Assembly (NCBI RefSeq): GCF_003054245.1
Contig: NZ_QBKR01000011.1
Span: 1 to 64,000 of the forward strand
Direction: 5' to 3'
Source: Melghirimyces profundicolus
Lineage (GTDB): Bacteria > Bacillota > Bacilli > Thermoactinomycetales > DSM-45169
DNA length: 64,000 nucleotides
The position numbers and the translations under genes are program-made. Position 1 is the first letter of the stretch, and each line of letters begins with the position of its first letter. The notes under the pieces are model-generated. The model was not told the origin of the DNA, made no database searches, and saw nothing but the letters and a program-made list of their open reading frames with translations. This document shows positions 51,693 to 60,651 of this stretch, piece after piece.

Positions 51693-52324
51693 TACTTCCC
51701 GCCTCCATGGCGTTTTTCCAGTTCTTCCAGCACCCGGTCCAGGGGGAGTTGCTGTTCCCTCAAGAGGACCAACAGGTGGAAGAGAAGATCGGAGGCTTCC
51801 CAGGAAAGCTCCTCGGACGAGCGGTTTTTGGCTGCGATGACCACTTCCGTCGCCTCCTCCCCCACCTTTTTCAGGATCTTGTCCGTGCCTTCTTCCAAAA
51901 GGTAGGTCGTATAGGATTTTTCCGGCCGCGTCATATCCCGCTCGGCGATCACTCTCTCCAGCGTGTTGAGGATGGCAAAACGGTCGGGGGAACTCTCCTT
52001 CCCATCCTCCCGGAAGCAGGAATAGTCCCCGGTGTGACAGGCGGGTCCCCGGGGCCTGACCCGGACGAGAAGGGCGTCCCGGTCGCAGTCGGGTTGGACG
52101 GAGATCACTTCCTGGGTGTTTCCCGAGGTGGCTCCCTTGTGCCAGAGCTCCAGCCGGGAACGGCTCCAAAACCAGGTTTCCCCCGTCTCCAGGGTTTTTC
52201 GGAGAGATTCTTCGTTCATATAGGCCAGGGTCAGCACTTCCTTGCTGTCGGCGTCCTGAACGATGGCCGGGATCAGTCCGTCCCGGTCAAAACGAACATC
52301 GGCGGGATTCAGCTCCTGTTTCAC
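51692..52324 (-). CDS. hisIE: Bifunctional phosphoribosyl-AMP cyclohydrolase / phosphoribosyl-ATP pyrophosphatase
   Basis: 210 residues with two domains. HisI (about 1-115): [46 protein letters not shown] and the zinc site [20 protein letters not shown]. HisE (about 120-210): [56 protein letters not shown]. It catalyses the second and third steps of histidine synthesis. Overlaps hisF by four bases and ends in the operon terminator. All motifs intact. Confidence 0.96.
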   Translation of the reverse strand: MKQELNPADVRFDRDGLIPAIVQDADSKEVLTLAYMNEESLRKTLETGETWFWSRSRLELWHKGATSGNTQEVISVQPDCDRDALLVRVRPRGPACHTGDYSCFREDGKESSPDRFAILNTLERVIAERDMTRPEKSYTTYLLEEGTDKILKKVGEEATEVVIAAKNRSSEELSWEASDLLFHLLVLLREQQLPLDRVLEELEKRHGGGK

Positions 52325-53079
52325 CGGACGTGCACCCCCTTCTTTTTCAGATACGCTTTCAGCTCTTCCAGGGGGACTTCCCGGTAGTGGAAGATGGAAG
52401 CCGCCAATGCCGCTTCCGCCCGGGTCCGGGTGAAAACTTCATAGAAATGTTCCCGCGCTCCGGCACCTCCGGAAGCGATCACCGGTACCCGGACCGCATC
52501 GGCAACCGCTTCGGTCAGTTCCAGGTCAAATCCGGTTTTCTGTCCGTCCTGATCCATACTGGTGAGCAGAATCTCCCCCGCCCCCCGCTCCACCGCCTCA
52601 CGGGCCCACTCGACGGCCCGACGTTCTGTACGGTTGCGTCCGCCGTGGGTGTAGACAACCCAATCCTGCCGCTCTTCATCGTAGCGGGCGTCGATGGCGA
52701 CCACCATGCACTGCGTTCCGAAGCGGCGGGCACCGGCCTCGATCAGGGCGGGATTGTCCAATGCGGCGGTATTGATGGAAACCTTGTCGGCTCCCGCTCT
52801 CAAAATGCGGAACATGTCCTCCGTGGAACCGATCCCCCCTCCCACGGTGAATGGGATGGAAAGAACCCCCGCCGCTTCGCGAACCACTTCCACCATGGTT
52901 TTTCTTCCTTCATGGGAAGCGGAAATATCCAGAAATACCAGTTCATCGGCACCGGATCGGTCATAGAGCGAAGCCAGTTCAACGGGATCCCCCGCATCCT
53001 TGAGGTTGACAAAAGAGACCCCTTTGACCACCCGGCCGTCTTTGACGTCGAGACAGGGGATGATGCGCTTGGTAATCAT
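52321..53079 (-). CDS. hisF: Imidazole glycerol phosphate synthase, cyclase subunit
   Basis: 252-residue beta/alpha barrel. [20 protein letters not shown] contains the first catalytic Asp (C-L-D), [20 protein letters not shown] and the phosphate loops [20 protein letters not shown] and [20 protein letters not shown] follow, and the second Asp lies in [12 protein letters not shown]. It closes the imidazole ring with ammonia delivered by HisH. Its stop overlaps the hisIE start and its start overlaps the hisA stop (ATGA). Intact. Confidence 0.97.
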   Translation of the reverse strand: MITKRIIPCLDVKDGRVVKGVSFVNLKDAGDPVELASLYDRSGADELVFLDISASHEGRKTMVEVVREAAGVLSIPFTVGGGIGSTEDMFRILRAGADKVSINTAALDNPALIEAGARRFGTQCMVVAIDARYDEERQDWVVYTHGGRNRTERRAVEWAREAVERGAGEILLTSMDQDGQKTGFDLELTEAVADAVRVPVIASGGAGAREHFYEVFTRTRAEAALAASIFHYREVPLEELKAYLKKKGVHVR

Positions 53080-53819
53080 GATTCGTTCCTCTCCCTGATC
53101 GCGTTCAATGCTTCCTTCAGATCGACATCACCGGTGTAAAGCGCTTTGCCGACAATGGCACCGGCCACCCCTTCGTCCCGGAACCGGGCTAATTCCACCA
53201 GGTTGCCCACGTTTTTCACACCCCCGGAGGCGATCACCTGCTTCCCGGTGGCCATGGCAAGAGACCGGACGGCGGGAATGTTGGGTCCGGTCAGGGTCCC
53301 GTCACGGGAGATGTCGGTAAAGATGAAGGTTTCGGCTCCCAGGGCCACCATCTCTTTCCCCAGGTCCTCCGCCAATATTTCGGACACCTCCAGCCAGCCG
53401 TGTGTAGCGACCCGGCCATCCCGGGCGTCCAGACCCAGTGCCACCCGGTCCCCGTATTGGCCGAGGGCCTTCTCCACAAATTCGGGGTCGTCGATGGCGG
53501 CAGAACCGATCACCACCCGTGAAACTCCCATGTCAAGAAGGGTTTCCAGGCGCCCGGCATCCCGGACACCGCCTCCCACCTGGACCGGAATGTCAACAGA
53601 GCCGACGATGTCCCGGATCACGGACAGGTTGACGGGTTCCCCCGTTTTGGCGGCATCCAGATCCACCACATGGATCCAGGGTGCTCCCTCCGCCTCCCAG
53701 CGGCGGGCCATGGATGCAGGAGACCCCTGATAGACCGTTTCCTGATCGTAATCCCCCTGAAACAGACGGACACAACGGCCGCCCCGGAGATCGATGGCGG
53801 GATAAACGGTAAAATTCAC
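53076..53819 (-). CDS. hisA: ProFAR isomerase
   Basis: GTG at 53,819 (GGGGGTGAGC upstream) overlaps the hisH TGA, giving 247 residues. [20 protein letters not shown] with the catalytic Asp in [44 protein letters not shown] and the second Asp in [15 protein letters not shown] are present. It isomerises ProFAR to PRFAR, the HisHF substrate. Sequence resembles hisF, as usual for these barrel relatives. Coupled to both neighbours by overlapping stop and start. Confidence 0.97.
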   Translation of the reverse strand: MNFTVYPAIDLRGGRCVRLFQGDYDQETVYQGSPASMARRWEAEGAPWIHVVDLDAAKTGEPVNLSVIRDIVGSVDIPVQVGGGVRDAGRLETLLDMGVSRVVIGSAAIDDPEFVEKALGQYGDRVALGLDARDGRVATHGWLEVSEILAEDLGKEMVALGAETFIFTDISRDGTLTGPNIPAVRSLAMATGKQVIASGGVKNVGNLVELARFRDEGVAGAIVGKALYTGDVDLKEALNAIRERNES

Positions 53820-54439
53820 GGAAAGCTCACCCCCTCCCTGCATAAAGCCGCAAAGCGTTCCAGGAGCTTCCGCCCCGTCACGCCGCTTTTTTCGGGATGG
53901 AATTGCATGCCGTACAAGTGATTCCGCCCCACAATGGCCGTCACTTCCCCGTGGTAATCGGTCACCGCCAGAATATCTTCCGGATTATCCGGGAGGACAT
54001 GATAGGAGTGGACGAAATAGGCATACCCTTCCTCCACCCCTTTCAGCAGTGGGTGCGGCCCGTTAAACCGAAGACCGTTCCATCCCATGTGCGGAATATT
54101 GAAATCCCCTTCAAAACGGACCACGTGGCCGGGGAGCAGGTTAAGGCCCTGGTGATACCCGTGTTCCTCGCTCCCGGTAAAGAGCAGCTGCATCCCGAGA
54201 CAGATTCCGAGGAGCGGCTTTTTCTCTTCCAATGCCCTCTTCCGGATGACATCCACCAATCCTCTTTTTTTCAGCTCTTTCATGGCATCACCAAAAGCCC
54301 CCACACCCGGCAGGATGGCGCCGCTCGCCTCCCGGATTTCCTCAGGGTCGGAAGTGATGAGGGGGCGATGGCCCATGCGCTCCAGGGCCCGGCTGACACT
54401 ATAGAGATTCCCCATTCCGTAATCGATGATGGCGATCAT
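53816..54439 (-). CDS. hisH: Imidazole glycerol phosphate synthase, glutaminase subunit
   Basis: 207-residue class I glutamine amidotransferase. MIAIIDYGMGNLYSVSRALE is the start, GAILPGVGAFGDAMKELKKR the oxyanion region, LLGICLGMQLLFTGSEEHGY contains the nucleophile Cys in G-I-C-L-G, and the His and Glu of the triad lie in NHLYGMQFHPEKSGVTGRKL. It makes ammonia for HisF. The ATG comes one base after the hisB stop. Intact. Confidence 0.97.
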   Translation of the reverse strand: MIAIIDYGMGNLYSVSRALERMGHRPLITSDPEEIREASGAILPGVGAFGDAMKELKKRGLVDVIRKRALEEKKPLLGICLGMQLLFTGSEEHGYHQGLNLLPGHVVRFEGDFNIPHMGWNGLRFNGPHPLLKGVEEGYAYFVHSYHVLPDNPEDILAVTDYHGEVTAIVGRNHLYGMQFHPEKSGVTGRKLLERFAALCREGVSFP

Positions 54440-54440
54440 G

Positions 54441-55031
54441 TCACAGCACCCCTTTGGAGGAGGGAACCGACTGGACGCGGGGGTCCGTCTGAACCGCTTC
54501 GTCCAGGGCCCGTCCCAGCGCTTTGAACAGAGATTCCACCATATGGTGGGTGTTTCGCCCGTAATGGAGGATCACGTGGAGATTCATCCGGGCTTCCAGC
54601 GCCAGTTTCCAGAAAAATTCATGGACCAACTCCGTATCAAAGTTCCCCACCCTCGGGGCGGGAAACTCGGCGCGAAACTCCAGATGAGGACGGTCGGAAA
54701 GGTCCAGGACCACCTGGCCCAGGGTCTCGTCCATGGGAATCCAAGCTTGGCCGTATCGGCGAATCCCCTTTTTGTCCCCCAGCGCTTCCCGGGTCGCCCG
54801 GCCCAAACAGATGGCGATGTCTTCCACCGTATGATGGTCGTCAATCTCGTTGTCCCCGTCCGCCTCCACCGTCAGATCGAAGAGTCCGTGTTTGGCGAAC
54901 AGATCCAGCATATGCTCGAGGAAAGGAACACCGGTCTTCAGTTCGGTCTTGCCCGAACCGTCCAGACCGAGGCGGAGACGGATCCGGGTCTCGCCGGTCT
55001 CCCTTTGGATTTCCGAAGTTCGCTTACTCAT
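54441..55031 (-). CDS. hisB: Imidazoleglycerol-phosphate dehydratase
   Basis: ATG at 55,031 overlaps the hisD stop by eight bases (ATGAGTAA); 196 residues. RLRLGLDGSGKTELKTGVPF then LEHMLDLFAKHG, DDHHTVEDIAICLGRATREA and HYGRNTHHMVESLFKALGRA carry the two manganese sites (D-H-H and H-H). It is the single-function bacterial form, without the HisN phosphatase found in enterobacteria. It dehydrates IGP to imidazole-acetol phosphate. Intact. Confidence 0.97.
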   Translation of the reverse strand: MSKRTSEIQRETGETRIRLRLGLDGSGKTELKTGVPFLEHMLDLFAKHGLFDLTVEADGDNEIDDHHTVEDIAICLGRATREALGDKKGIRRYGQAWIPMDETLGQVVLDLSDRPHLEFRAEFPAPRVGNFDTELVHEFFWKLALEARMNLHVILHYGRNTHHMVESLFKALGRALDEAVQTDPRVQSVPSSKGVL

Positions 55032-56307
55032 TCTTTTCCCCCTTCCTGAGCCGGACGCGAATGGATTCGGCGTGGGCCGCAAGCCCCTCGGCCTCGGCCA
55101 GGGTGATCACCGCATCCGCATCCCGGAACAGCGCTTCCCGGCTGTAGGAAATCAGGCTGGTTTTTTTGATGAAATCGTCCACCCCGAGGGGGGAGAAAAA
55201 CCGGGCGGTTCCATTGGTCGGCAACACATGGTTGGGACCGGCGAAATAATCCCCCACCGGCTCGGGGCTGCAGGGACCCAGAAAGAGGGCACCGGCGTTT
55301 TTCACCCGGCCCGTCCACCGCCACGGATCTTCCACCATCAATTCCAGGTGCTCGGGAGCCAGCCGGTTGGCCGTTTCCACCGCTTCCCCCAGGTCCTGCG
55401 TCAGACAGATCGCCCCATGCTCCCGAAGGGATTCTTCCGCGATCTCCTTCCGGGGTAACCGTTCACACTGTTTTTCCAGCTCGGCTGCCACTTCCTTCGC
55501 CAGATCAGCGGAAGGGGTGATCAGGACGGAGGAAGCCATCGGGTCGTGTTCCGCCTGGGAAAGGAGATCGGCCGCCACATGGACGGGGTCGGCGCTTCGA
55601 TCGGCCACCACGACGATTTCACTGGGCCCGGCCACCATGTCAATATCCACTTGGCCGTAGACCAGGCGTTTAGCCAGAGCGACGTAAATGTTTCCCGGTC
55701 CGACAATCTTGTCCACCCGGGGAACGGAAGGCGTACCAAAGGCGAGAGCGCCCACCGCCTGAGCTCCCCCCACCTTGAAAATCCTGTGAACGCCGGCCTC
55801 ACGGGCCGCCACCAGCGTGGAAGCGTGGATGCTGCCGTCGGGCCGGGGCGGGGTGACCATCACCACATCCTCCACTCCGGCCACGGTTGCGGGAATGGCG
55901 TTCATCAGAACCGATGAAGGATAAGCCGCACGGCCCCCCGGCACATAGATCCCGACCCGGGACAGGGGCCTGATCAGCTGGCCCAAAACGGTTCCGTCGC
56001 TGCCGGTCTCCATCCAGGACTGGCGCCTCTGCCCTTCGTGGAAATGCCGGATCCGCTCCGCCGCCCGGCGGAGGGCATGAACGAAGGAATCGGAGACCCG
56101 GGTGTAGGCTTCCTCCACTTCCTCCTCAGCCACCTCAAAGCTCATCAGCTCGGTTCCGTCCAGCTCCCGGGTATACCGTTTCAGGGCATCGTCCCCTTCG
56201 GCCCGGACTGCCGCCAGGATTTCCCGCACAGCCCGCTCCTGACGGGGAGTTCCTTCTTCCGTCGAACGCCGTGTCGAAAGTTCATCCGGCTTGACAATGG
56301 CGATCAT
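55024..56307 (-). CDS. hisD: Histidinol dehydrogenase
   Basis: 427 residues. [80 protein letters not shown] (zinc-binding Q and H) and the catalytic [20 protein letters not shown] are standard. It carries out the last two oxidations, histidinol to histidine. Its start overlaps the hisG stop (ATGA) and its stop overlaps hisB. Intact. Confidence 0.97.
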   Translation of the reverse strand: MIAIVKPDELSTRRSTEEGTPRQERAVREILAAVRAEGDDALKRYTRELDGTELMSFEVAEEEVEEAYTRVSDSFVHALRRAAERIRHFHEGQRRQSWMETGSDGTVLGQLIRPLSRVGIYVPGGRAAYPSSVLMNAIPATVAGVEDVVMVTPPRPDGSIHASTLVAAREAGVHRIFKVGGAQAVGALAFGTPSVPRVDKIVGPGNIYVALAKRLVYGQVDIDMVAGPSEIVVVADRSADPVHVAADLLSQAEHDPMASSVLITPSADLAKEVAAELEKQCERLPRKEIAEESLREHGAICLTQDLGEAVETANRLAPEHLELMVEDPWRWTGRVKNAGALFLGPCSPEPVGDYFAGPNHVLPTNGTARFFSPLGVDDFIKKTSLISYSREALFRDADAVITLAEAEGLAAHAESIRVRLRKGEKNE

Positions 56308-56957
56308 TTGCTTCCCCCTTTTTCGTTGACCACGTGTGCCAATCGCTCATAAAACCGGTGGATCGGAGCGCTTTTCAACCGGTAACTGGCCCGGTTGGCA
56401 ATCAGCCGGGAGGTGATTCGGGCGATCTCTTCCAACTCGACCAATCCGTTCTCCTTCAGCGTCCTCCCTGTGGAAACAATATCGACAATCCGGTCGGCAA
56501 GGCCGATCAACGGCGCCAACTCCACCGATCCGTTCAAATGGACGACTTCCACCTGCTGTCCCTGTTCCCGGAAGTATCGGTCGGCAATCCGGGGATATTT
56601 GGTGGCCACCTTGGGATTAAGAACCGTCTCCCGGTCCGGGGTCCCGGCAACCGACATGCGGCAGGGACTGATTGTCAGATCCAGAAGCTCATAAATATCC
56701 CGGTCTTCTTCCAGCAGCACATCTTTCCCCACGACGCCGAGGTCCGCCACTCCATGCTCCACATAGGTGGGCACGTCCACCGGTTTCACCATCAGGAAGG
56801 ACAGATTTTCCTCGGGAACTTCCACCGTCAGTTTCCGGGAGTCTTCCGCCCACTCTGCCGGAACCCGATATCCCGCCTCCCGAATCAATTGCAGCGCTTC
56901 CTCGAAGATCCGCCCCTTTGGCATCGCAACGGTCAGCTTTTCAGCGGGGATCGTCAT
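56304..56957 (-). CDS. hisG: ATP phosphoribosyltransferase, short form
   Basis: ATG at 56,957 with GGAGGTGATTGGGG upstream; 217 residues, the short HisG(S) form that lacks the C-terminal regulatory domain and needs His[50 protein letters not shown] and the PRPP site [20 protein letters not shown] are present. It couples PRPP to ATP, the first and feedback-controlled step. It overlaps hisZ by 17 bases, fitting a fixed HisZ-HisG ratio. Confidence 0.97.
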   Translation of the reverse strand: MTIPAEKLTVAMPKGRIFEEALQLIREAGYRVPAEWAEDSRKLTVEVPEENLSFLMVKPVDVPTYVEHGVADLGVVGKDVLLEEDRDIYELLDLTISPCRMSVAGTPDRETVLNPKVATKYPRIADRYFREQGQQVEVVHLNGSVELAPLIGLADRIVDIVSTGRTLKENGLVELEEIARITSRLIANRASYRLKSAPIHRFYERLAHVVNEKGGSK

Positions 56958-58110
56958 CCCCAATCACCTCCTCGATCCGATCGAAACCGGAAAAGGAAGG
57001 GGGAGTGTGACCTGCCTCGGAGGCGAACAGAGTCACGCATTTTCCTTTCCGCCTCAACCGTCCGGCCATTCGGCAGGCTTCCTGACGGTATCTCCGCGGG
57101 TAAATCAGGGCGATTCGCTCGGGTCGCTCCGGCTGTCCGGGACCGGCCATGATCAGCCGATCCGTTTTCAGGGCAAAACCGCGGGCGGGCCCGGGTCGTC
57201 CGAACTGTCCCAGCAAGTGGTCGTACCGCCCTCCGGAAAGAAGATAGAAACCGTCGGATCCATACCCTTCGAAATACATACCGGTATAGTACTCCAGGCT
57301 GCCCACCAGACTCAGATCCAACTCGACGCGGGAGGCGACGTCCCAATCCTCCAGCGCTTCCCACATTTCCTTCAGGTGGGACACCGCATCCCCCACGGCC
57401 TTGCCGTGGTCCCCTGTTTCCAAGCGGTCCAGAAGACGCCTCTCTCCCCGGCTTGAGAGCAGGGAGAAAAGGTCCTCCCTTCGTTCCGGGGCAACATCCA
57501 AGTCCCGGACCCGTTCCCGGAACTCCACCAGGTTGCGGCGGCCCAGGCTTTCCTTCAGGCGGGATACAGCTTCCGGGTCTTCAATATACTCCATTAAAAG
57601 CGCATCCAACAAACCGATGTGACCGACAGCAATCTGGATATTCCGCACCCCGCAGGCTTCCAACGCTTCCACCGCAAGCGCAATCACCTCGGCATCCGCC
57701 TCCGGTGTGTCGTCTCCGACGAGTTCCACACCGGATTGGAAAAACTCGGCGTTGCGGCCGGCCTCCCTTTCCTGCGCCCGAAAAACATTGGCATGATAGC
57801 AAAGTCGCAGAGGAAAGGGGTGGTTTCTCATGAGAGAGGAGACCACACGGGCGATCGGAGCGGTCTGATCCGGCCGAAGCACCAAGGTGCGCCCCTCTCC
57901 GTCCAGCAGTTTGAACAGTTTATGTTCTTCGATGGCCCCTGCCCGGCCCACGGTGTCGAAAAATTCCAAGGTGGGAGTCCACACTTCCCGGTATCCCCAA
58001 GCCCGAAAGCGCTCTTCCACACGTTCTTCCACCCATTTCATTTTTGACACGAGCTCAGGCGGGAAATCGCGAACGCCCATCGGCTTCTCAAATTCACGCG
58101 GCTTCGCCAT
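56941..58110 (-). CDS. hisZ: ATP phosphoribosyltransferase regulatory subunit
   Basis: ATG at 58,110 gives 389 residues. It resembles histidyl-tRNA synthetase without the anticodon domain: [60 protein letters not shown] (motif 2), [20 protein letters not shown] and [20 protein letters not shown]. HisZ has no ligase activity here; it activates short HisG and carries the histidine feedback site. It is the first gene of the operon, behind a TTGACT/TACACT promoter. Confidence 0.96.
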   Translation of the reverse strand: MAKPREFEKPMGVRDFPPELVSKMKWVEERVEERFRAWGYREVWTPTLEFFDTVGRAGAIEEHKLFKLLDGEGRTLVLRPDQTAPIARVVSSLMRNHPFPLRLCYHANVFRAQEREAGRNAEFFQSGVELVGDDTPEADAEVIALAVEALEACGVRNIQIAVGHIGLLDALLMEYIEDPEAVSRLKESLGRRNLVEFRERVRDLDVAPERREDLFSLLSSRGERRLLDRLETGDHGKAVGDAVSHLKEMWEALEDWDVASRVELDLSLVGSLEYYTGMYFEGYGSDGFYLLSGGRYDHLLGQFGRPGPARGFALKTDRLIMAGPGQPERPERIALIYPRRYRQEACRMAGRLRRKGKCVTLFASEAGHTPPSFSGFDRIEEVIGDDDPR

Positions 58111-58181
58111 CTCAATCCACTCCCGGTTCGATTGCACTTCTTTAGTTTGCTAATGAGGTAAAGAAAAAACAATTTCTTGTA

Positions 58182-58211
58182 AGTGTAACACCGACCCCTT
58201 GAAGCAGTCAA
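58182..58211 (-). promoter_or_regulatory. Promoter of the his operon
   Basis: On the minus strand TTGACT (58,211-58,206) and TACACT (58,187-58,182), 18-base spacer, about 72 bases before hisZ. No T-box or leader hairpin was seen. Confidence 0.6.
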
Positions 58212-58228
58212 TGAAAGGAAAAAGGAGA

Positions 58229-58831
58229 TTACTTCCGGGCCGCCCCGTCCCCTTCCGTCCGTTCCGACAGCCAGCGGGCCACCTGTTTCAGGACTTTTCC
58301 CCTGTAGGAATAATGTGCCCTTTCCTCCGCAGACATTTCAGACAGGGTCCGGTGGTCGCCGTGGGGAATAAAAATCGAATTAAAAGGAAAGCCCGGTTCC
58401 GGCTGGATCCGGTCCGGGGATGTCTTTAACAGCCGTCCCGGCGTTTGGGCCGAAAAAGCAACCGTTTCTCCGTCCCACAGCACCGCCACGGCCCCCTCGA
58501 ACCAAGCTTTCCGGGTCTCCCCATCCAACAGTTTCATGATCCCTTTATACCCGATCCCCTGAAATACCCGCTTGGTCAGAATTCCGGGAAAGTGAGGATA
58601 GGCGGCGAAAAAAATTCCGGCATCATCCACCATCACACGGGAAAATCCCATCTCCCGAACCTGCCTCAATTTTTCCATCGTTACGGCTTCAATGGTGCCA
58701 CGATCGGGCTCTGCCAGATCCAGGTTCATGCTTTCCACTTCGATTCCCAAAGGACCGAGAATTTCTCTCGCTTCGTTCAACTTTCCTTCGTTTTGGGTTG
58801 CAAAAGGCAGGATCACATGGATTCCCTCCAT
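58229..58831 (-). CDS. Ham1/RdgB-family nucleotide pyrophosphatase
   Basis: About 200 residues. ILPFATQNEGKLNEAREILG is the Ham1 start (T-x-N-x-x-K), MVDDAGIFFAAYPHFPGILT the metal-binding middle part with G-I-x-T instead of the common G-V-x-S, and GFPFNSIFIPHGDHRTLSEM the purine-binding end, followed by S-A-E-E-R-A-H-Y-S-Y-R-G-K. These enzymes cleave ITP, XTP and similar non-canonical nucleotides to protect DNA. It is transcribed toward the his operon, with no terminator before the his promoter. The sequence is more divergent than RdgB proper, so it may be a paralogue of the main enzyme. Confidence 0.82.
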   Translation of the reverse strand: MEGIHVILPFATQNEGKLNEAREILGPLGIEVESMNLDLAEPDRGTIEAVTMEKLRQVREMGFSRVMVDDAGIFFAAYPHFPGILTKRVFQGIGYKGIMKLLDGETRKAWFEGAVAVLWDGETVAFSAQTPGRLLKTSPDRIQPEPGFPFNSIFIPHGDHRTLSEMSAEERAHYSYRGKVLKQVARWLSERTEGDGAARK

Positions 58832-58895
58832 TCTCACGCTTCTTATTATACTTCCCTGCGGCTGGGTCGTCCGGTGATCCTTTTTTCTTTTTAAT

Positions 58896-58918
58896 CAAAA
58901 AGACCGGGAACTCCGGTC
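58896..58918 (-). terminator. Terminator of the small gene at 58,956
   Basis: GACCGG / CCGGTC stem with loop AGTTC on the minus strand, then TTTTTG. Confidence 0.6.
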
Positions 58919-58955
58919 ATTTCAACAAACTTTTTTCCGTCGCTCCGTGTGATGC

Positions 58956-59072
58956 TTATGGAGAATCCGGTTCATCTTTTCGATCCTTTGTTTTCTTCCT
59001 TTGTGGAGGCGGCAACACCGGTTGGTTGGATTCCCGTTCAATCAGCGAATGGTGAAAGGAACGGCATCTCAA
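58956..59072 (-). CDS. Possible small basic protein, 38 residues
   Basis: TTG at 59,072 lies 12 bases after AGGAGG. The product reads MRCRSFHHSLIERESNQPVL, PPPQRKKTKDRKDEPDSP: a short helical start and a charged tail. It is followed by a terminator, which supports expression. No relative is recognised and the start is non-standard, so the call is weak. Confidence 0.3.
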   Translation of the reverse strand: MRCRSFHHSLIERESNQPVLPPPQRKKTKDRKDEPDSP

Positions 59073-59164
59073 ACGTTTTTCTTCCCTCCTGAGAAAAAGA
59101 GGGGATGAAGGAGCCGGTGTTAATAAGTAAAATGGAAGAAACATCAACGAAGGAGGAGACCCTG

Positions 59165-59308
59165 TTGGAGGCGTTTTCCGGAGTGTTCACCCTTGCCGGG
59201 GCGATCATGGCATTGTCGGGGGTCTTTTTTGCCCTTCGCGGGAAAAGCGCCGGGATGGAATGGATGATACTGGGGGCCTTAAGTCTTCTGGTCGGATGGC
59301 TGGCCTGA
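59165..59308 (+). CDS. Small membrane protein, 47 residues
   Basis: TTG at 59,165 follows AAGGAGGAG by six bases; the open frame upstream to 59,105 has no site. The product MEAFSGVFTLAGAIMALSGV, FFALRGKSAGMEWMILGALS and LLVGWLA forms two membrane helices with a short basic loop. Such two-helix peptides can be stress or toxin proteins, or subunits of larger complexes, but nothing here tells which. It precedes a repeat copy and pyrD. Confidence 0.55.
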   Translation: MEAFSGVFTLAGAIMALSGVFFALRGKSAGMEWMILGALSLLVGWLA

Positions 59309-59361
59309 TACGGACACCCGGTCCTCTCAACGAGTCCCGTCGTTACGTACCCTCCCGAAAG

Positions 59362-59432
59362 TATGTGAAAAAAGTGAGCGCGGCATTGCCCCGAAGCCGC
59401 TCCGGTTGCTGCGATTCCGGGCTTCCTTTCCT
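59362..59432 (+). repeat. Dispersed repeat, copy E (short)
   Basis: Reads GTGAAAAAAGTGAGCGCGGC, ATTGCCCCGAAGCCGCTCCG and GTTGCTGCGATTCCGGG, matching the proximal half of copy D with several changes. The distal half is absent. Confidence 0.6.
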
Positions 59433-59505
59433 CAAACTGTCAACAAAACCGCCGGAAAATATGATATGCTACGGGGAAGAATGTTGAGAAAGGAACCAAA
59501 ACATC

Positions 59506-60588
59506 GTGTATCCAGTCATCAGGAATCTTCTTTTTCGCATAGACCCCGAAGATGCCCACGAATGGACGGTCAAAAGTCTCCGATTGGCTCAGAGAATCCC
59601 CGGGATGCTGTGGACCATGGAAAAAAAGATGTCCGTCCGGGACCCGCGGCTGACAGTTCAATGCGGGCAATTGCGCTTTCCCAACCCGGTGGGCATGGCC
59701 GCGGGCTTCGATAAACACGCGAGGATTTATCCCGCTTTGGCCGCCCTGGGGTTCGGGTGTGTGGAAGTGGGAACATTGACTCCCAAGCCCCAGCCCGGAA
59801 ATCCCCGCCCCCGGTTGTACCGACTGGTGGAAGACGAGGCGGTGATCAACCGAATGGGCTTCAATAACGGCGGCATTATCCAGGCAGCCACCTCCTTTTC
59901 CCAACTTCCCCGCCCCTCCATCCCGATCGGGATCAACCTGGGGAAGAACAAGAAAACCCCGCAGGAAGAAGCAGCCGGTGACTATCGAACCGGACTCCGG
60001 GCCCTCTACCGTCACGGAGACTATTTCGCCATCAATATCAGCTCTCCCAACACGGAGGGACTCCGGGATCTCCAAAAAGCGGAGCAACTTCGTTTTTTGA
60101 TCGGCGATTTGCTGGAAGAACGGCAGGAACTCCGGCGGGAAACGGGGGAAATCCGCCCCCTGTTCATCAAGCTGGCCCCCGATCTGAACCGGGAGGAATT
60201 GACGGAGGCCGTCCAAATCGGATTGGAACTGGGGATCGACGGATTCATCGCTGTGAACACCACCCTCTCGAGGAAAGGACTGAAGGGCCCCCACCGGAAG
60301 GAAGCCGGGGGCTTGAGCGGACGCCCCCTCAGCCGTCCGGCCACCGATTGGATCCGGTTTATTTACCGGCTGAGCGAAGGAAAAGTCCCCATTATCGGAG
60401 TGGGCGGCGTCTTCAACGGGGAAGACGCCTATACCAAAATCCGGGCCGGCGCTTCCCTGATCCAGGTTTACACCGGCATGATTTACCGGGGGCCTTCCAT
60501 CGCCCGGACCATCAACCGGGAACTCCTCCGTCTGCTGGATCGGGACGGTCTTTCCTCCATCCGCGATGCTGTCGGTCTGGACGCGTAA
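59506..60588 (+). CDS. pyrD: Dihydroorotate dehydrogenase, quinone-dependent (class 2)
   Basis: 360 residues from GTG 59,506. The N-terminal helical part MYPVIRNLLFRIDPEDAHEW places it in class 2, which sits on the membrane and passes electrons to quinones. FPNPVGMAAGFDKHARIYPA, EVGTLTPKPQPGNPRPRLYR, INRMGFNNGG, the catalytic Ser in INISSPNTEGLRDLQ and the FMN loops PIIGVGGVFNGEDAYTKIRA are present. In many Bacillus species PyrD is class 1B with PyrK in the pyr operon, so this separate class 2 gene is notable but common in Thermoactinomycetaceae-like genomes (inference). Confidence 0.95.
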   Translation: MYPVIRNLLFRIDPEDAHEWTVKSLRLAQRIPGMLWTMEKKMSVRDPRLTVQCGQLRFPNPVGMAAGFDKHARIYPALAALGFGCVEVGTLTPKPQPGNPRPRLYRLVEDEAVINRMGFNNGGIIQAATSFSQLPRPSIPIGINLGKNKKTPQEEAAGDYRTGLRALYRHGDYFAINISSPNTEGLRDLQKAEQLRFLIGDLLEERQELRRETGEIRPLFIKLAPDLNREELTEAVQIGLELGIDGFIAVNTTLSRKGLKGPHRKEAGGLSGRPLSRPATDWIRFIYRLSEGKVPIIGVGGVFNGEDAYTKIRAGASLIQVYTGMIYRGPSIARTINRELLRLLDRDGLSSIRDAVGLDA

Positions 60589-60603
60589 GCCCCCTCCCTT
60601 GTG

Positions 60604-60638
60604 AAACCCACCCCTGCCCAGTCATAGGGGTGGGTTTT
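60604..60638. terminator. Bidirectional terminator between pyrD and the hydrolase gene
   Basis: A 12-bp stem AAACCCACCCCT / AGGGGTGGGTTT, 10-base loop, with T runs on both strands. Confidence 0.8.
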
Positions 60639-60651
60639 GGTGTGTCACCCG

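Noticed and set aside
58111..58228. T-box or histidine leader upstream of hisZ
   Set aside because: No specifier loop, T-box sequence or competing hairpins could be found in the 120 bases.
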